From an uncultured Pseudoteredinibacter sp. (GTDB taxonomy: Bacteria > Pseudomonadota > Gammaproteobacteria > Pseudomonadales > Cellvibrionaceae): a DNA stretch of 64,000 nucleotides. Where the stretch lies: contig NZ_CANMSS010000011.1 in assembly GCF_947500695.1 (NCBI RefSeq), positions 1 through 64,000 of the forward strand. Direction: 5' to 3'. The notes beneath the pieces are model-generated. The model saw only the letters and a program-made list of their open reading frames with translations, was not told the origin of the DNA and searched no databases. This document shows, in pieces, positions 30,735-39,851 of the stretch (its first letter is position 1; each line of letters starts with the position of its first letter). A program made the position numbers and the translations under genes.

Positions 30735-32925
30735 AATTGATATAGTGCTCGCCTTTCGGGATTACAGTGCCTATGTGGGTGCTGTAATTATACCCTTGTT
30801 CTTTAAGCGAATTTATTAAGGCCTCAGATTTATCTGCAGAAACAGACATTAACAAACCACCGCTAGTTTGTGGGTCTGCCAATATTTCTGGGGCATTGCC
30901 AGCACAGTGTTTTGTTATCTCACGCATATTCTGGGGGTACAGACTGCTACGAACCCCTTGTTCAATAAGGCTGTGCGCACCTTCGAGATAGGGCAGTTTA
31001 GAGCTGTAAATATTTGCGCTAAGATTACTGCTGCTCAGCATTTCTAATAGGTGGCCGCCTAAACCAAAGCCGGTAATATCCGTGCAGGCTGATGCGCCGT
31101 ATTCGATCGCGAGTTGGGCTGCATTAAAATTCGATTGCAGCATTTGCTCAATCGCTGCATCTAGCCATGGACCTTTGCTTGTTAGGCTTTGTTGGCCGGC
31201 AAAAATTAAACCGTGACCTAGGGCTTTACTTAGGATTAGTTGCTCGCCCTCGCGCAATTCTGATTTCAATAGCTTGTTGTTTTTTTCGGTATGGCCATTA
31301 ACCACCAATCCTATTTGGCTGTTTTCTGCCAAACTACTGTGCCCGCCAATCAATAATGCCTTGTGTCTCTCTAATTCGTAAAGAACACCTTGCAGTATTC
31401 GCTTAAGGTCTCGATTTACAATATTCTCACCGGCATGGGCGATGCTGATTAAGGCTTGTACACTGTGCGCTCTGCCGCCCATAGCAAAGATGTCGCTCAT
31501 GGCATGTAGGGTAGCGATTCGCCCCTGTTCAAAAGGATCGCTTACTAAACCGTGAAAGCTGTCGACACTCTGGAAGATTTGTTTTTCTGTGTTGATATTT
31601 AAATGTGCAGCATCTTCACCAAGGTTGCTTTGATCGAGTGCGGGGCTAGTTTTAAGTTGATTAAGAATCTTACTTAGGGCATCGCCGGCTACTTTGGCAC
31701 CGCAGCCGCCGCAGTGCATATCGGGTAGTCGCTGGCTTTCAGGAATATTTATCTTATGTTTGCCCTTTTTCTTGTGGCTCGGCATCTGAGCTGGAAGCTT
31801 TTCAAACATCGCCATAAATTTTCGATCGATGCGGTTTTTCCATTGCCACACTAAAGATTCCGTCGTGCCTGGCTTGGATACAGATTTATCCCCACGGCTG
31901 GCAGCTGCTGATTTTTTACCTAGGCTGATCAGCTTTAAGAATTCTTTTTGGGGTTTGTGCTGCTTAAGTTTTTTCCCTTGGGCGATACGCTTTAAGTTTT
32001 TAAATAGAGTTGGGCCCTGACGTACGGCAAAGACTCCGGCCTGGGGCCTTGGGTGCTTAATTTGTTGGGCGGTGTCGCCCGCTGCGAATAACCAAGGGTG
32101 GCTGATCGACTGCAAACTATCGTTCAGTAAAATAAAACCTTCTTCGTCGCACTCTATACCAGATTCCTGTGCCCAATTCGCTGGTTTGGCTTGAGTGCAT
32201 AGTAAGTGAAAATCTGAGGAGAGATTTGTTGTTTCGCCATTTAACGAGCATTCGATGCTTGATGCAGTAAAACGATTGACGCGATGATTAGGAAAACACT
32301 CTACTTGGTATTCTTGCAGCGCTTTTTGCAAATGTTTGCGTAGCTTGTCTGGTGCATTGGGCAGTAGCTGCTGCTGCGGATAAATCAGTTGCAGCTCGGC
32401 AGTCTTGTTTTCTTTTTTGAGCCGCTCCGCCATCGCTAAGCTAAGTTCAATACCCGCGATACCGGCACCAACAATGCTGATGACGCTGTGATCATATTGT
32501 AAAAGTTGCTGCCATTTCTGATAAAATTGACTGATCGGTTTTACCCCTATGGCATATTCTTTCGCCCCTTCGATATTGAGGTCTGGAGTAATACCCGTGT
32601 TAATTGAAAGGTAATCAAATTCGAGATCGGGTTGTGCTGCAAGGCTTAAGCTTTTCTCATCACAGTTAACGGCGAGAACCTGCTCATTGATATAACGTAC
32701 ATTGGCCCATTGGCAAAGGCGCCTTAAATCAATATGACTTTGCTCAAAGCTGTAATGCCCAGCAACCAAGCCTGGTAGCATTCCAGAGTAGGGGGTGTAA
32801 CTGCTGGGGCTAATTAAGCTGAGCCGAACGCCGGGCACAGGCTTCATGCCCCACATTTTAATAACTTGGGCGTGGGCGTGACCGCCGCCGACGAGAATAA
32901 TATCGATATAGTTTGCACTGTCCAT
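30721..32925 (-). CDS. selD: Fusion of FAD/NAD(P) oxidoreductase and selenide water dikinase (SelD)
   Basis: I start at ATG 32925 (MDSANYIDIILVGGGHAH); about 734 residues. The N-terminal part of about 370 residues is an NDH-2-like flavoprotein with GGGHAHAQ and VGAGIAGIELSLAMAERL dinucleotide motifs and LFAAGDTAQ. After a lysine-rich linker, SelD begins at about residue 400: MHCGGCGAKV holds the catalytic Cys and the Lys of the GxGC(G/A)xK motif, followed by NLGEDAAHL, DITGFGLGGHLLEML and LADPQTSGGLL. SelD makes selenophosphate from selenide and ATP; the fused oxidoreductase may supply reduced selenium. The selU gene at 34064 provides a use for the product. The fusion is known in many bacteria. 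Confidence 0.92.
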   Translation of the reverse strand: MDSANYIDIILVGGGHAHAQVIKMWGMKPVPGVRLSLISPSSYTPYSGMLPGLVAGHYSFEQSHIDLRRLCQWANVRYINEQVLAVNCDEKSLSLAAQPDLEFDYLSINTGITPDLNIEGAKEYAIGVKPISQFYQKWQQLLQYDHSVISIVGAGIAGIELSLAMAERLKKENKTAELQLIYPQQQLLPNAPDKLRKHLQKALQEYQVECFPNHRVNRFTASSIECSLNGETTNLSSDFHLLCTQAKPANWAQESGIECDEEGFILLNDSLQSISHPWLFAAGDTAQQIKHPRPQAGVFAVRQGPTLFKNLKRIAQGKKLKQHKPQKEFLKLISLGKKSAAASRGDKSVSKPGTTESLVWQWKNRIDRKFMAMFEKLPAQMPSHKKKGKHKINIPESQRLPDMHCGGCGAKVAGDALSKILNQLKTSPALDQSNLGEDAAHLNINTEKQIFQSVDSFHGLVSDPFEQGRIATLHAMSDIFAMGGRAHSVQALISIAHAGENIVNRDLKRILQGVLYELERHKALLIGGHSSLAENSQIGLVVNGHTEKNNKLLKSELREGEQLILSKALGHGLIFAGQQSLTSKGPWLDAAIEQMLQSNFNAAQLAIEYGASACTDITGFGLGGHLLEMLSSSNLSANIYSSKLPYLEGAHSLIEQGVRSSLYPQNMREITKHCAGNAPEILADPQTSGGLLMSVSADKSEALINSLKEQGYNYSTHIGTVIPKGEHYINFTEH

Positions 32926-33010
32926 GACTGGATTATACGACAGTGCAATCAATAAATGCTTGATCAAGACCGATTAGAACATCGGCCCTTGCTGATAGGC
33001 TGCTTAAGGT

Positions 33011-33325
33011 TTAAGCAATAGCGTATGCGCTCGGCAGCTCTTTAACGTCTTGGCTTGGAATGTCGAACAAATAGCTGTACAAAATATCAACCATGTTCTT
33101 GTTGATGTATTGCTCTAGGGCTTCTAGTGTTTGGAAGGGGGGAGAAACTTCTACACTGCTGATATCAAGATATTCGCGCGTACTTAATAAGTAGGCACCC
33201 GCTTGCACGACGATTTTGAAATCAAAATCTTGCTGCATGCGCAGTAACATTGGGTAAAGAGCTTCCTGCTGACTATTGAACGCGAATTCCGTTTCCGAGT
33301 TCCAACTTCTATCTAAAGTGCCCAT
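33011..33325 (-). CDS. Conserved hypothetical protein
   Basis: About 104 residues from the ATG at 33325 (MGTLDRSWNSETEFAFN), which has AAGGGG 7 bases upstream; the longer frame to 33394 lacks this. It has no membrane segment. The middle reads YPMLLRMQQDFDFKIVVQAGAYLL and the C-terminus DILYSYLFDIPSQDVKELP. No named family. It sits between the SelD fusion and the glutaredoxin-like gene on the same strand. A functional link to selenium is only positional. Confidence 0.68.
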   Translation of the reverse strand: MGTLDRSWNSETEFAFNSQQEALYPMLLRMQQDFDFKIVVQAGAYLLSTREYLDISSVEVSPPFQTLEALEQYINKNMVDILYSYLFDIPSQDVKELPSAYAIA

Positions 33326-33631
33326 CGATGGCCCCTTGTCATTTTTATCATTGGCGGATCGGTTAAGGCCGCAAATTACAACATGAGGCGGCAATTACTG
33401 ACGTGACTAGCGTCACATAAAATCTAATACTTATTGATTTTCAATGAACTGGAGCTTAATGCTTAGTAACTAGCTTAATGCTCATTTGTTGATCAGTCAG
33501 CGGAATAAGTGTGCAGAATAGGACTGCTAAGGCATGAGCTGGAAATTAAGGTAGAAGAAAAAATCAGATCGAGGAAAGGGGTTTCGCGAGGGAACGACTC
33601 GTCCCCCGCTAGGATTGGTGCCTATTAAAAC

Positions 33632-34015
33632 TTAGGCGACACTTTCTTGGGCTTCGGCCGGAAAACGCTCACGTAGGTAATCGATGATATCGTTGGATTC
33701 ATACAGCCAAGTGCTGTTTTCACCTTCATCGATACGTAGGCAAGGCACTTTGATGCGGCCGCCGCCATGCTCTAGTTCAGAGCGGTAAAGCTCAGAGCCT
33801 TTGGCATCACGCAGTGGCAGCTCTAAATCAAGGCGTCGCAACTCGCGGCGTACTTTTACGCAGAATGGGCAGGCCGCAAATTGGTATAGCGCAAGATTGC
33901 CAGCTGCAGCTTGTTGAGCGGCTTTCGCCTCTGGGCTCAGTGGGCGCTTACTGGGGCGGAATATGGCATTCAATAATAGAATAATGCGACCTAAGATCCA
34001 GCGAATGAGGGCCAT
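33632..34015 (-). CDS. Membrane-anchored glutaredoxin-like protein
   Basis: A 127-residue protein with an N-terminal hydrophobic helix (about 5-19) followed by an Ala/Lys linker and a glutaredoxin/GST-N domain (40-122). The redox motif CPFC at C49-C52 sits in ALYQFAACPFCVKVRREL, with cis-proline in IKVPCLRID and the glutathione-site YESNDIIDYLRERFP. A membrane-tethered thiol reductase is likely. It lies 49 bases downstream of selU and may be cotranscribed, so it could supply reducing power to selenium or thiol chemistry; that link is inference. Confidence 0.86.
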   Translation of the reverse strand: MALIRWILGRIILLLNAIFRPSKRPLSPEAKAAQQAAAGNLALYQFAACPFCVKVRRELRRLDLELPLRDAKGSELYRSELEHGGGRIKVPCLRIDEGENSTWLYESNDIIDYLRERFPAEAQESVA

Positions 34016-34063
34016 GTTTACTCCTGCTTATGTGCTTAACGTCTTGCTTGTGCCTTGCGGCGT

Positions 34064-35125
34064 TTAAAGGTTCTGCTCGCGACACCAATCAACCAGCTCT
34101 TGGCAGCGACCGCGGAATAGTACTTGTCCCTGCCGCTGTTGCAACTGGTATTTGTACATTGGGTCGTAATAATCGCGAAGTAACTGCTCAATGGGGCCAT
34201 AAAAGGCGCTGGCTTCTTGCTGTTTAGACCAGCTTTGGCAGGCTTGTTCGAACTCTTTTTGCAGTGCCTGATAGCGTAAACCGCCTAGGCGCTTGCGGAT
34301 ACGGTACAAATTAGCACTCAAGTTGTGGCTAAATTCCTCTAGCGAGATATGTTGCAGCGGGCTTAGCACGTAATCTTCAATCACCCACTGGCAACGTTGC
34401 TCTAAAGGTTCCTCTATTTGGACTAGAGGGGCCTTTTGCATGGCGGCTTGTAGGTAATCCGGCAGGTTCAGGCGGCCAATTAAGCGACCTTCGTCCTCCA
34501 TAAGCACCGCTCTCTCTCTGCCGAGCTTAAGCCAACGCTGGCTGATATTGTTTTCAAAGCTTATCTGAGCGGGTTGCTGAGCGTTAAGCAGTTGCCCAAA
34601 GGCAGAGCCTCGGTGACAAGCCTCAGCTTCTAAATCGATGCAGCGCTCGATTTGCTCTATCGCCTTAGTTTTACCGCTGCCCGTAGGGCCGGCAATAATG
34701 ATTAAGGGTGCTTCTTGGCAAGCTTGTTTAAGCTCCTGTAGCAAAAATTGGCGCATCGCCTTATAGCCACCTTTAACGATCGGGTAGTCGATGCCATGTT
34801 GCTGGAGAAGTTGCTGACTAAAGCGCGAGCGTAGGCCTCCGCGAAAGCAATACAGGCAGCCTTCGGGGTTTGCTCGGGTAAACTCGGCCCAGTGATTGAT
34901 ACGCGCTTCAATAACTTCTTCGGTGGCCATCTGCCAGCCCATCTCAATGGCAGCGTCTTGTCCTTGCTCTTTGTAGCATAAGCCAATGCTCTGCCTCTGC
35001 TGGTTATCTAGCAAGGGCTTGTTTTGGGCGTGCTGGAAATGTCCTTGCTCGAACTCTATTGGCGCGCGAACGTCCAGCATGGGGCGATCCGATAGAAAAA
35101 TCTTCTGATAATCATCAACAAACAT
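34064..35125 (-). CDS. selU: tRNA 2-selenouridine synthase
   Basis: A 353-residue enzyme (also called MnmH/YbbB) that replaces sulfur by selenium in 2-thiouridine at the wobble base of some tRNAs, using selenophosphate and geranylated tRNA as intermediate. The N-terminal rhodanese domain (1-130) has MLDVRAPIEFEQGHF and the catalytic C93 in YCFRGGLRS. The C-terminal part has a P-loop GPTGSGKT at 146-153. The length is normal. It is the partner of the SelD fusion two genes away. Confidence 0.95.
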   Translation of the reverse strand: MFVDDYQKIFLSDRPMLDVRAPIEFEQGHFQHAQNKPLLDNQQRQSIGLCYKEQGQDAAIEMGWQMATEEVIEARINHWAEFTRANPEGCLYCFRGGLRSRFSQQLLQQHGIDYPIVKGGYKAMRQFLLQELKQACQEAPLIIIAGPTGSGKTKAIEQIERCIDLEAEACHRGSAFGQLLNAQQPAQISFENNISQRWLKLGRERAVLMEDEGRLIGRLNLPDYLQAAMQKAPLVQIEEPLEQRCQWVIEDYVLSPLQHISLEEFSHNLSANLYRIRKRLGGLRYQALQKEFEQACQSWSKQQEASAFYGPIEQLLRDYYDPMYKYQLQQRQGQVLFRGRCQELVDWCREQNL

Positions 35126-35255
35126 AATGCGCTCGAGCCAAAAAGCGTAATTGTAACAAGGCTTGTACCAGACTCGCTAATGGGGCTGAATTGACTTCAA
35201 ATGAGTAGTCTATGTTACACTTAATTTATTAATAGGATAAAAAGAGTAATAGGTG

Positions 35256-36056
35256 ATGGTACGTATAGAAAAGAATGGCCCTGTCAGCACCATAATCATT
35301 GACCGCCTCCATGCTAAAAATGCTGTGGATGGTCCAACCGCTAGAGCATTGGCCGAAGCCTTTATGGCCTTTGAACAGGACGATGAGGCCAAGGTGGCCG
35401 TGTTCTATGGGGATGGTGGCTTCTGTGCTGGCGCTGATCTAAAAGCTGTAGCGAGTATGGACGGTTCTAACCCGATGGTAGATCCTGCGCCTATTAAGGG
35501 CGAAGCTGTCAGCTTAGATGATAGTGGCCCGATGGGACCTTCGCGTCTATTGCTTAGCAAGCCTGTTATTGCGGCCATCGAGGGGCATGCCGTGGCCGGT
35601 GGCATGGAGTTGGCGCTATGGTGTGATATGCGTGTTATGGAAGAAGACGCTGTCTTTGGTGTGTTCTGCCGCCGCTGGGGTGTTCCCCTTATTGATGGTG
35701 GTACCCAACGTTTACCGCGTCTTATTGGCTTAAGTCGCGCGATGGATTTAATTCTTACTGGCCGCCCAGTAGATGCTCAAGAATCCTTGCAAATGGGCTT
35801 GGCGAACCGGGTAGTGGCAAAGGGTACTGTGCGTGAAGAGGCTGAGAAATTAGCGCTGTCTATTTGTCAGTTTCCACAAGAGTGTCTGCGAGCTGATCGC
35901 CTGTCGGCTTATCAAGCATTCGATGGCAGTATTGAAGAAGGTTTAACTCTGGAGTTTAATCGTGGTCGCCCGGTGGTAGATCTTGGCTTGGCCAGCTCTG
36001 GTGCAGCGCGCTTTGCATCAGGTAAAGGTCGTGGTGGAGATTTCTCGGATATCTAA
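35256..36056 (+). CDS. Crotonase-fold enoyl-CoA hydratase/isomerase family protein
   Basis: About 266 residues from ATG 35256 (MVRIEKNGPVSTIIIDR). Oxyanion-hole segments are GGFCAGADLKAVA and IEGHAVAGGMELALWCDMRV. The active-site region reads CRRWGVPLIDGGTQRLPRLIG, which lacks the two glutamates of true enoyl-CoA hydratase and matches a crotonase subgroup with an Asp in LIDGG. It binds an acyl-CoA, but hydratase activity itself is doubtful. Monocistronic; the downstream hairpin at 36079-36094 separates it from the convergent MBL gene. Confidence 0.88.
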   Translation: MVRIEKNGPVSTIIIDRLHAKNAVDGPTARALAEAFMAFEQDDEAKVAVFYGDGGFCAGADLKAVASMDGSNPMVDPAPIKGEAVSLDDSGPMGPSRLLLSKPVIAAIEGHAVAGGMELALWCDMRVMEEDAVFGVFCRRWGVPLIDGGTQRLPRLIGLSRAMDLILTGRPVDAQESLQMGLANRVVAKGTVREEAEKLALSICQFPQECLRADRLSAYQAFDGSIEEGLTLEFNRGRPVVDLGLASSGAARFASGKGRGGDFSDI

Positions 36057-36078
36057 ATTTGATATTTTAAGGAAAACC

Positions 36079-36094
36079 GCTCATCCCTGAGCGA
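36079..36094. terminator. Hairpin between convergent genes
   Basis: CGCTCA-TCCC-TGAGCG. On the minus strand it is followed by GTTTTCC, so it may end the MBL gene. The TCCC loop recalls the hairpins of elements A-D, probably by chance. Confidence 0.55.
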
Positions 36095-36100
36095 ATAGTG

Positions 36101-36901
36101 TTATTTGATAACTTGGTAATCCTGTTCGCTCAACAAGTCCACTCCGCATTTTAAATTGCTAATCCATTTTAAGAATTGTGCAATCATGGTACGGCCAACA
36201 AATGGTCGGCCATGCTGTGGCACGATCATTTGTACGTCTAACTGGCTGACCATTTTTGCCCACAGTCGGCAGGCTTTGTTGCTGGTCATATAACGGCGGT
36301 GAAAGCCTTCCATTAATTTAGTATGAGCGGCAAAGTCATCTACTGGCTCGGCAGCATCGCTATCGACCATTGACGCACCCATATCCCCAGAGAACAAAAT
36401 TTTACTCACTGGGTCGTAAAAGTTTATGTTGCCCACTGAATGTAAAAAATGTGCAGGTAGACAAATAATTTCATTGCGCCCAAAAGGAATCTTTTGGCCT
36501 TCATCGGGCACGGCAATAATTCTATCGTCGACGGTGGAGCTGAGTTTGTCGGTAATAAAGCTAGATGCCAAGTGCGGTAAAAATCGCGACCAAAGTTTTG
36601 GTGTGACTACCTTACAGTGACTGTGCATCATCCAGCGTGGCAATGAGGCGATAATATCAGGGTCTTGGTGCGACGCAAAAATATAATCCAAGTCTTGTAG
36701 ACTGACGTGTTTGCTGATTTCAATCGACAGCGGCGTATAGGTTAAATCGCCGCCGGGATCGATCAATGCGGTGTGGTTTTCATCAATAATCAAAAACTGG
36801 TTGGCCTGGACGCCATGACCTTCCACCAGATCTGAAAATACGATGCAGCTATGGTTATCTTTCCGGTAAAGAACCGTCGCTGCTTTACTAGAGATATTCA
36901 T
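36101..36901 (-). CDS. MBL-fold di-iron (ODP-type) protein
   Basis: About 266 residues from the ATG at 36901 (MNISSKAATVLYRKDNHSC), with GAGG nine bases upstream; the longer frame to 36931 has no site. It has the metallo-beta-lactamase fold with FASHQDPDIIASLP in place of the usual HxHxDH, the signature of the oxygen-binding di-iron ODP family related to flavodiiron proteins and chemotaxis sensors. Later ligands are HSVGNINFYD, LFSGDMGASMVD and VPQHGRPFVG. A redox or oxygen/NO-related role is likely. No flavodoxin domain is attached, so it is a stand-alone module. Confidence 0.86.
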   Translation of the reverse strand: MNISSKAATVLYRKDNHSCIVFSDLVEGHGVQANQFLIIDENHTALIDPGGDLTYTPLSIEISKHVSLQDLDYIFASHQDPDIIASLPRWMMHSHCKVVTPKLWSRFLPHLASSFITDKLSSTVDDRIIAVPDEGQKIPFGRNEIICLPAHFLHSVGNINFYDPVSKILFSGDMGASMVDSDAAEPVDDFAAHTKLMEGFHRRYMTSNKACRLWAKMVSQLDVQMIVPQHGRPFVGRTMIAQFLKWISNLKCGVDLLSEQDYQVIK

Positions 36902-37078
36902 GTAAGAAGGCCTCTTTTGGGCTTTTAGCACTGGGTTTTATGATTGGGCCGTGCACATTAATGCTGAGGGCTCAAAGAGCATATGATCTGGATCAAGATC
37001 GTGGTGATAGTTAGCACAAAAGGACTAAAAACTGAGCGGGATTCAGGAGGAATACAGCTCAGCTTTTAAGTGGGGATG

Positions 37079-38392
37079 TTATTTGTCAATTTTTTTGACA
37101 AATACCTTGGAGTTTCGCTGGTAGTTATAAAATGACTGTTTTTCGTCGGGCAAGATCGCAACATTCGCCGCTTCAAAACCCTGCTCAATAAACCAGTGTG
37201 CGGTTTGTGTCGTGAGTGTGAAAAGCTGCTCGAAGCCTAATTTTTTGGCCTGACGTTCGATGTGCTTAAGCAGTTTTGCAGCTCGTCCACCACCTTGATA
37301 TTCAGGCGATGTCACTACGCAGGCAAGCTCTCCAGAGCCGGCGGAGTTAAATGGATAAAGGGCTGCGCAAGCGATAATGGCACCGTCTTTTTCCATTACT
37401 GTAAAATGCTCAACTTCCATTTCTAAGCGCTCACGTGATCGGCGCACCAGAATGCCTTGTTTTTCGAGCGGGCGAATCAAATCCAGTATGCCGCCAACGT
37501 CACTAATGCGTGCCCGGCGAATCAGCTCATAGCTGTCGCGGTAAACCATGGTGCCAGCTCCATCGCGGGTAAAAATCTCTTTTAGTAGGGCGCCGTCGTC
37601 ACCGTAGTTCAGTACGTGAGCGCGGGCAACGCCTTGCTCACAAGCGCGATAGCAAGCCTCTAATGCCAAGCGATGATCGTTTAAATCGCCATCGTGGCCC
37701 AGGGTCGCTTGGCATTCCAGTAAAGTTAACTCCCGATACAATTCGCCCTTGGCGTTGTAGGCGCCGTCTTCAGAGCAAAATGCGATTAACTTATCGGCTT
37801 TAAGATCAATAGCTACTCGCGTGGCCAGCTCGGCATAGGATAGATTAAAGGTTTCACCAGTAGGCGAATAACCCAGTGGTGAGATCAAAACCAGTTGGCG
37901 ATTATCCAGCATGGTTTCGATGGCATCTGTGGCGAGCCGACGAACCTTGCCGGTATATTGTAAATCCACGCCACCAATCACACCGGTTGGCATCGCGGTG
38001 ACGAGATTTCCGCCAACCACCTGTACATACTCGGCGCCTTTTGGGGCATTTAAGTGGCGGCTAAAAAATGCAGCTTCGATCTGGTTGCGAACTTCACCGA
38101 CAGACTGACAAACCAAACCCATACTTTGCTGATCGGTAACGCGTTTGCCTTTGTGTATCTGGCTATCAAGGCCAGCCGCGGCAAAGCGAGATTCAATTTG
38201 TGGTCGGGCACCGTGAACTAAAACCAAACGCACACCTAAACTGCTTAGCAGATTGATGTCGCTGACAATGTTTAAAAAATTATCATGGGCGATAGCTGCA
38301 CCTGGCAGCATTAATACAATGGTCTTGCCGCGTTGCGATTTTATATAGGGTGTGGTGTCGCGGAACCATTTTACGTAGTCTTGCTTGTTCAC
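37079..38392 (-). CDS. argA: N-acetylglutamate synthase
   Basis: A 437-residue first enzyme of arginine synthesis, transferring acetyl from acetyl-CoA to glutamate. The amino-acid-kinase domain (about 1-285) has KTIVLMLPGAAIAHDNF and LVLVHGARPQIESR. The C-terminal GNAT domain (about 295-437) has GELACVVTSPEYQGGGRAAKLLKHIE with the acetyl-CoA loop. Normal length for the long ArgA type, feedback-inhibited by arginine through the kinase-like domain. It follows argE on the same strand with a 110-bp gap. Confidence 0.95.
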   Translation of the reverse strand: MNKQDYVKWFRDTTPYIKSQRGKTIVLMLPGAAIAHDNFLNIVSDINLLSSLGVRLVLVHGARPQIESRFAAAGLDSQIHKGKRVTDQQSMGLVCQSVGEVRNQIEAAFFSRHLNAPKGAEYVQVVGGNLVTAMPTGVIGGVDLQYTGKVRRLATDAIETMLDNRQLVLISPLGYSPTGETFNLSYAELATRVAIDLKADKLIAFCSEDGAYNAKGELYRELTLLECQATLGHDGDLNDHRLALEACYRACEQGVARAHVLNYGDDGALLKEIFTRDGAGTMVYRDSYELIRRARISDVGGILDLIRPLEKQGILVRRSRERLEMEVEHFTVMEKDGAIIACAALYPFNSAGSGELACVVTSPEYQGGGRAAKLLKHIERQAKKLGFEQLFTLTTQTAHWFIEQGFEAANVAILPDEKQSFYNYQRNSKVFVKKIDK

Positions 38393-38502
38393 TTTGTTAG
38401 GCTCTTTTTAAAACAGGTCTTGAGTATAGCCCGTCAATCGGGCCAATTAAAAGCGAGAATGTACCCATGATAGGGCGGTTCTGGTCACTCTATACGGGGC
38501 TG

Positions 38503-39666
38503 CTATTTTTGCGGAATGCAGAAGCGATTAATCAGACCCGAGATAATATCGATGGCTGGCGCTATTTGCTCTTGCGCAATAAACTCATCCGGCTGGTGGG
38601 CTTGATCGATACTGCCTGGGCCAAGTACCAGGGTCTCAATACCCAACTGCTGAAGGAAGGGTGCTTCCGTGGCGTAGGCTACAGCTTCACTATCGTGCTG
38701 GCAAAGCTGTTCGGCGGCTTTTACCAGCTCGCTGCTTCTATCTTCGGCAAATGGCTCGACACCACCGAATAAGGTTTCCAGTTCAATAGTCACCTGGCGT
38801 CTTTGGGCAACGATGGCGATACGTTCTTTGATCGCTTGGCGCATCTCGTCATTGCTCATTCCCGGAATAGCTCGCAGATCAAATTGCATAGCGCAGTCGG
38901 CGCAAATTCTGTTGGGGTTATCGCCGCCGTGAATGCAGCCAAAGTTCATGGTGGGGGTGGGTACCGCAAAGCCCGGGTTCTGATAACGCTCTTGCAGCTC
39001 TTGGCGAAACAGCATCAGTTCGCTCATCACCTCGTGCATAGCTTCCATGGCGTTATTGCCTAGCGCAGGGTTTGAGGAGTGGCCGCTTTGGCCAGTAATA
39101 CGAAGCTCCTCCATCATAATGCCTTTATGCATATAGATGGGCTTTAATCCTGTTGGCTCACCTACGACGGCATAGCGTGCCTGCCCCTGTTCATTAAAAC
39201 CTTGTGCCGCTAAGGCATTCGCGCCACTCATGGAGCTTTCTTCGTCGGCCGTGGCAAGGATAATTAAAGGTTGCTGGAATTCGGCTTTTTCAAAGCGCTC
39301 GATGGCCGCGAGAGCAACCGGGAAAAACCCTTTCATGTCGGTCGCGCCTAAACCATAAAAACGCTCATTGCTATCGGTCAATACAAAAGGATCGCTTTGC
39401 CAGCGGCCTTCATCATAGGGCACAGTATCAGTATGACCGGCGAGAACCAGGCCGCCTTTACCTTTGCCGCGACTGGCAATTAGATTGGCCTTATTTTCGT
39501 GGCCGTCTACGGGAAGGATCTGTACATCAAATTGCAGCGCTTCAAGCCAGCCGGCTAGAGTATGGATGACTTTTATATTACCCATATCCCATTGGGCAGA
39601 GTGGCTGCTTACCGAAGGGATCTTTACCAGTTCGGCAAGACGTTGCGTGAAAAGCTTTTCGTTCAT
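38503..39666 (-). CDS. argE: Acetylornithine deacetylase
   Basis: A 387-residue M20-family enzyme that removes acetyl from N-acetylornithine. Metal-site motifs: LVLAGHTDTVPYD, GLGATDMKGFFP, TADEESSMSGA and AVVGEPTGLKP, with a dimerisation insert (GQSGHSSNPALGNNAMEAMHE) and a late GPGSIDQAHQPDE. Cytoplasmic, two-metal. The gene sits just upstream of argA on the same strand, so they may share a transcript. I did not find a convincing ArgR box. Confidence 0.95.
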   Translation of the reverse strand: MNEKLFTQRLAELVKIPSVSSHSAQWDMGNIKVIHTLAGWLEALQFDVQILPVDGHENKANLIASRGKGKGGLVLAGHTDTVPYDEGRWQSDPFVLTDSNERFYGLGATDMKGFFPVALAAIERFEKAEFQQPLIILATADEESSMSGANALAAQGFNEQGQARYAVVGEPTGLKPIYMHKGIMMEELRITGQSGHSSNPALGNNAMEAMHEVMSELMLFRQELQERYQNPGFAVPTPTMNFGCIHGGDNPNRICADCAMQFDLRAIPGMSNDEMRQAIKERIAIVAQRRQVTIELETLFGGVEPFAEDRSSELVKAAEQLCQHDSEAVAYATEAPFLQQLGIETLVLGPGSIDQAHQPDEFIAQEQIAPAIDIISGLINRFCIPQK

Positions 39667-39783
39667 TGCGGCTCATCCATGGGTTTAGGATTGAAACAGT
39701 ACAGGAGCGATATGGCCCTACTGTGGATGAAAGCTTGGGGATTTGCAATCGCTTGAACGGTGTTCTTGTTGTTTGTTGAAGGG

Positions 39784-39809
39784 CTTAGCCCGCTTCCCTG
39801 TGGGCTAAG
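39784..39809. terminator. Hairpin downstream of TonB receptor gene
   Basis: CTTAGCCC and GGGCTAAG (39784-39791, 39802-39809) form an 8-bp stem with a 10-base loop. It lies downstream of the minus-strand TonB receptor at 39852; no clear T run follows. Confidence 0.5.
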
Positions 39810-39851
39810 TGAAAGCAAGGTATTACCCCCACTTTCTTTTTGACTGAGTTC

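Noticed and set aside
36079..36094. Fifth member of the hairpin family
   Set aside because: The loop TCCC is similar, but there are no long arms or conserved box; best seen as a terminator-like hairpin.
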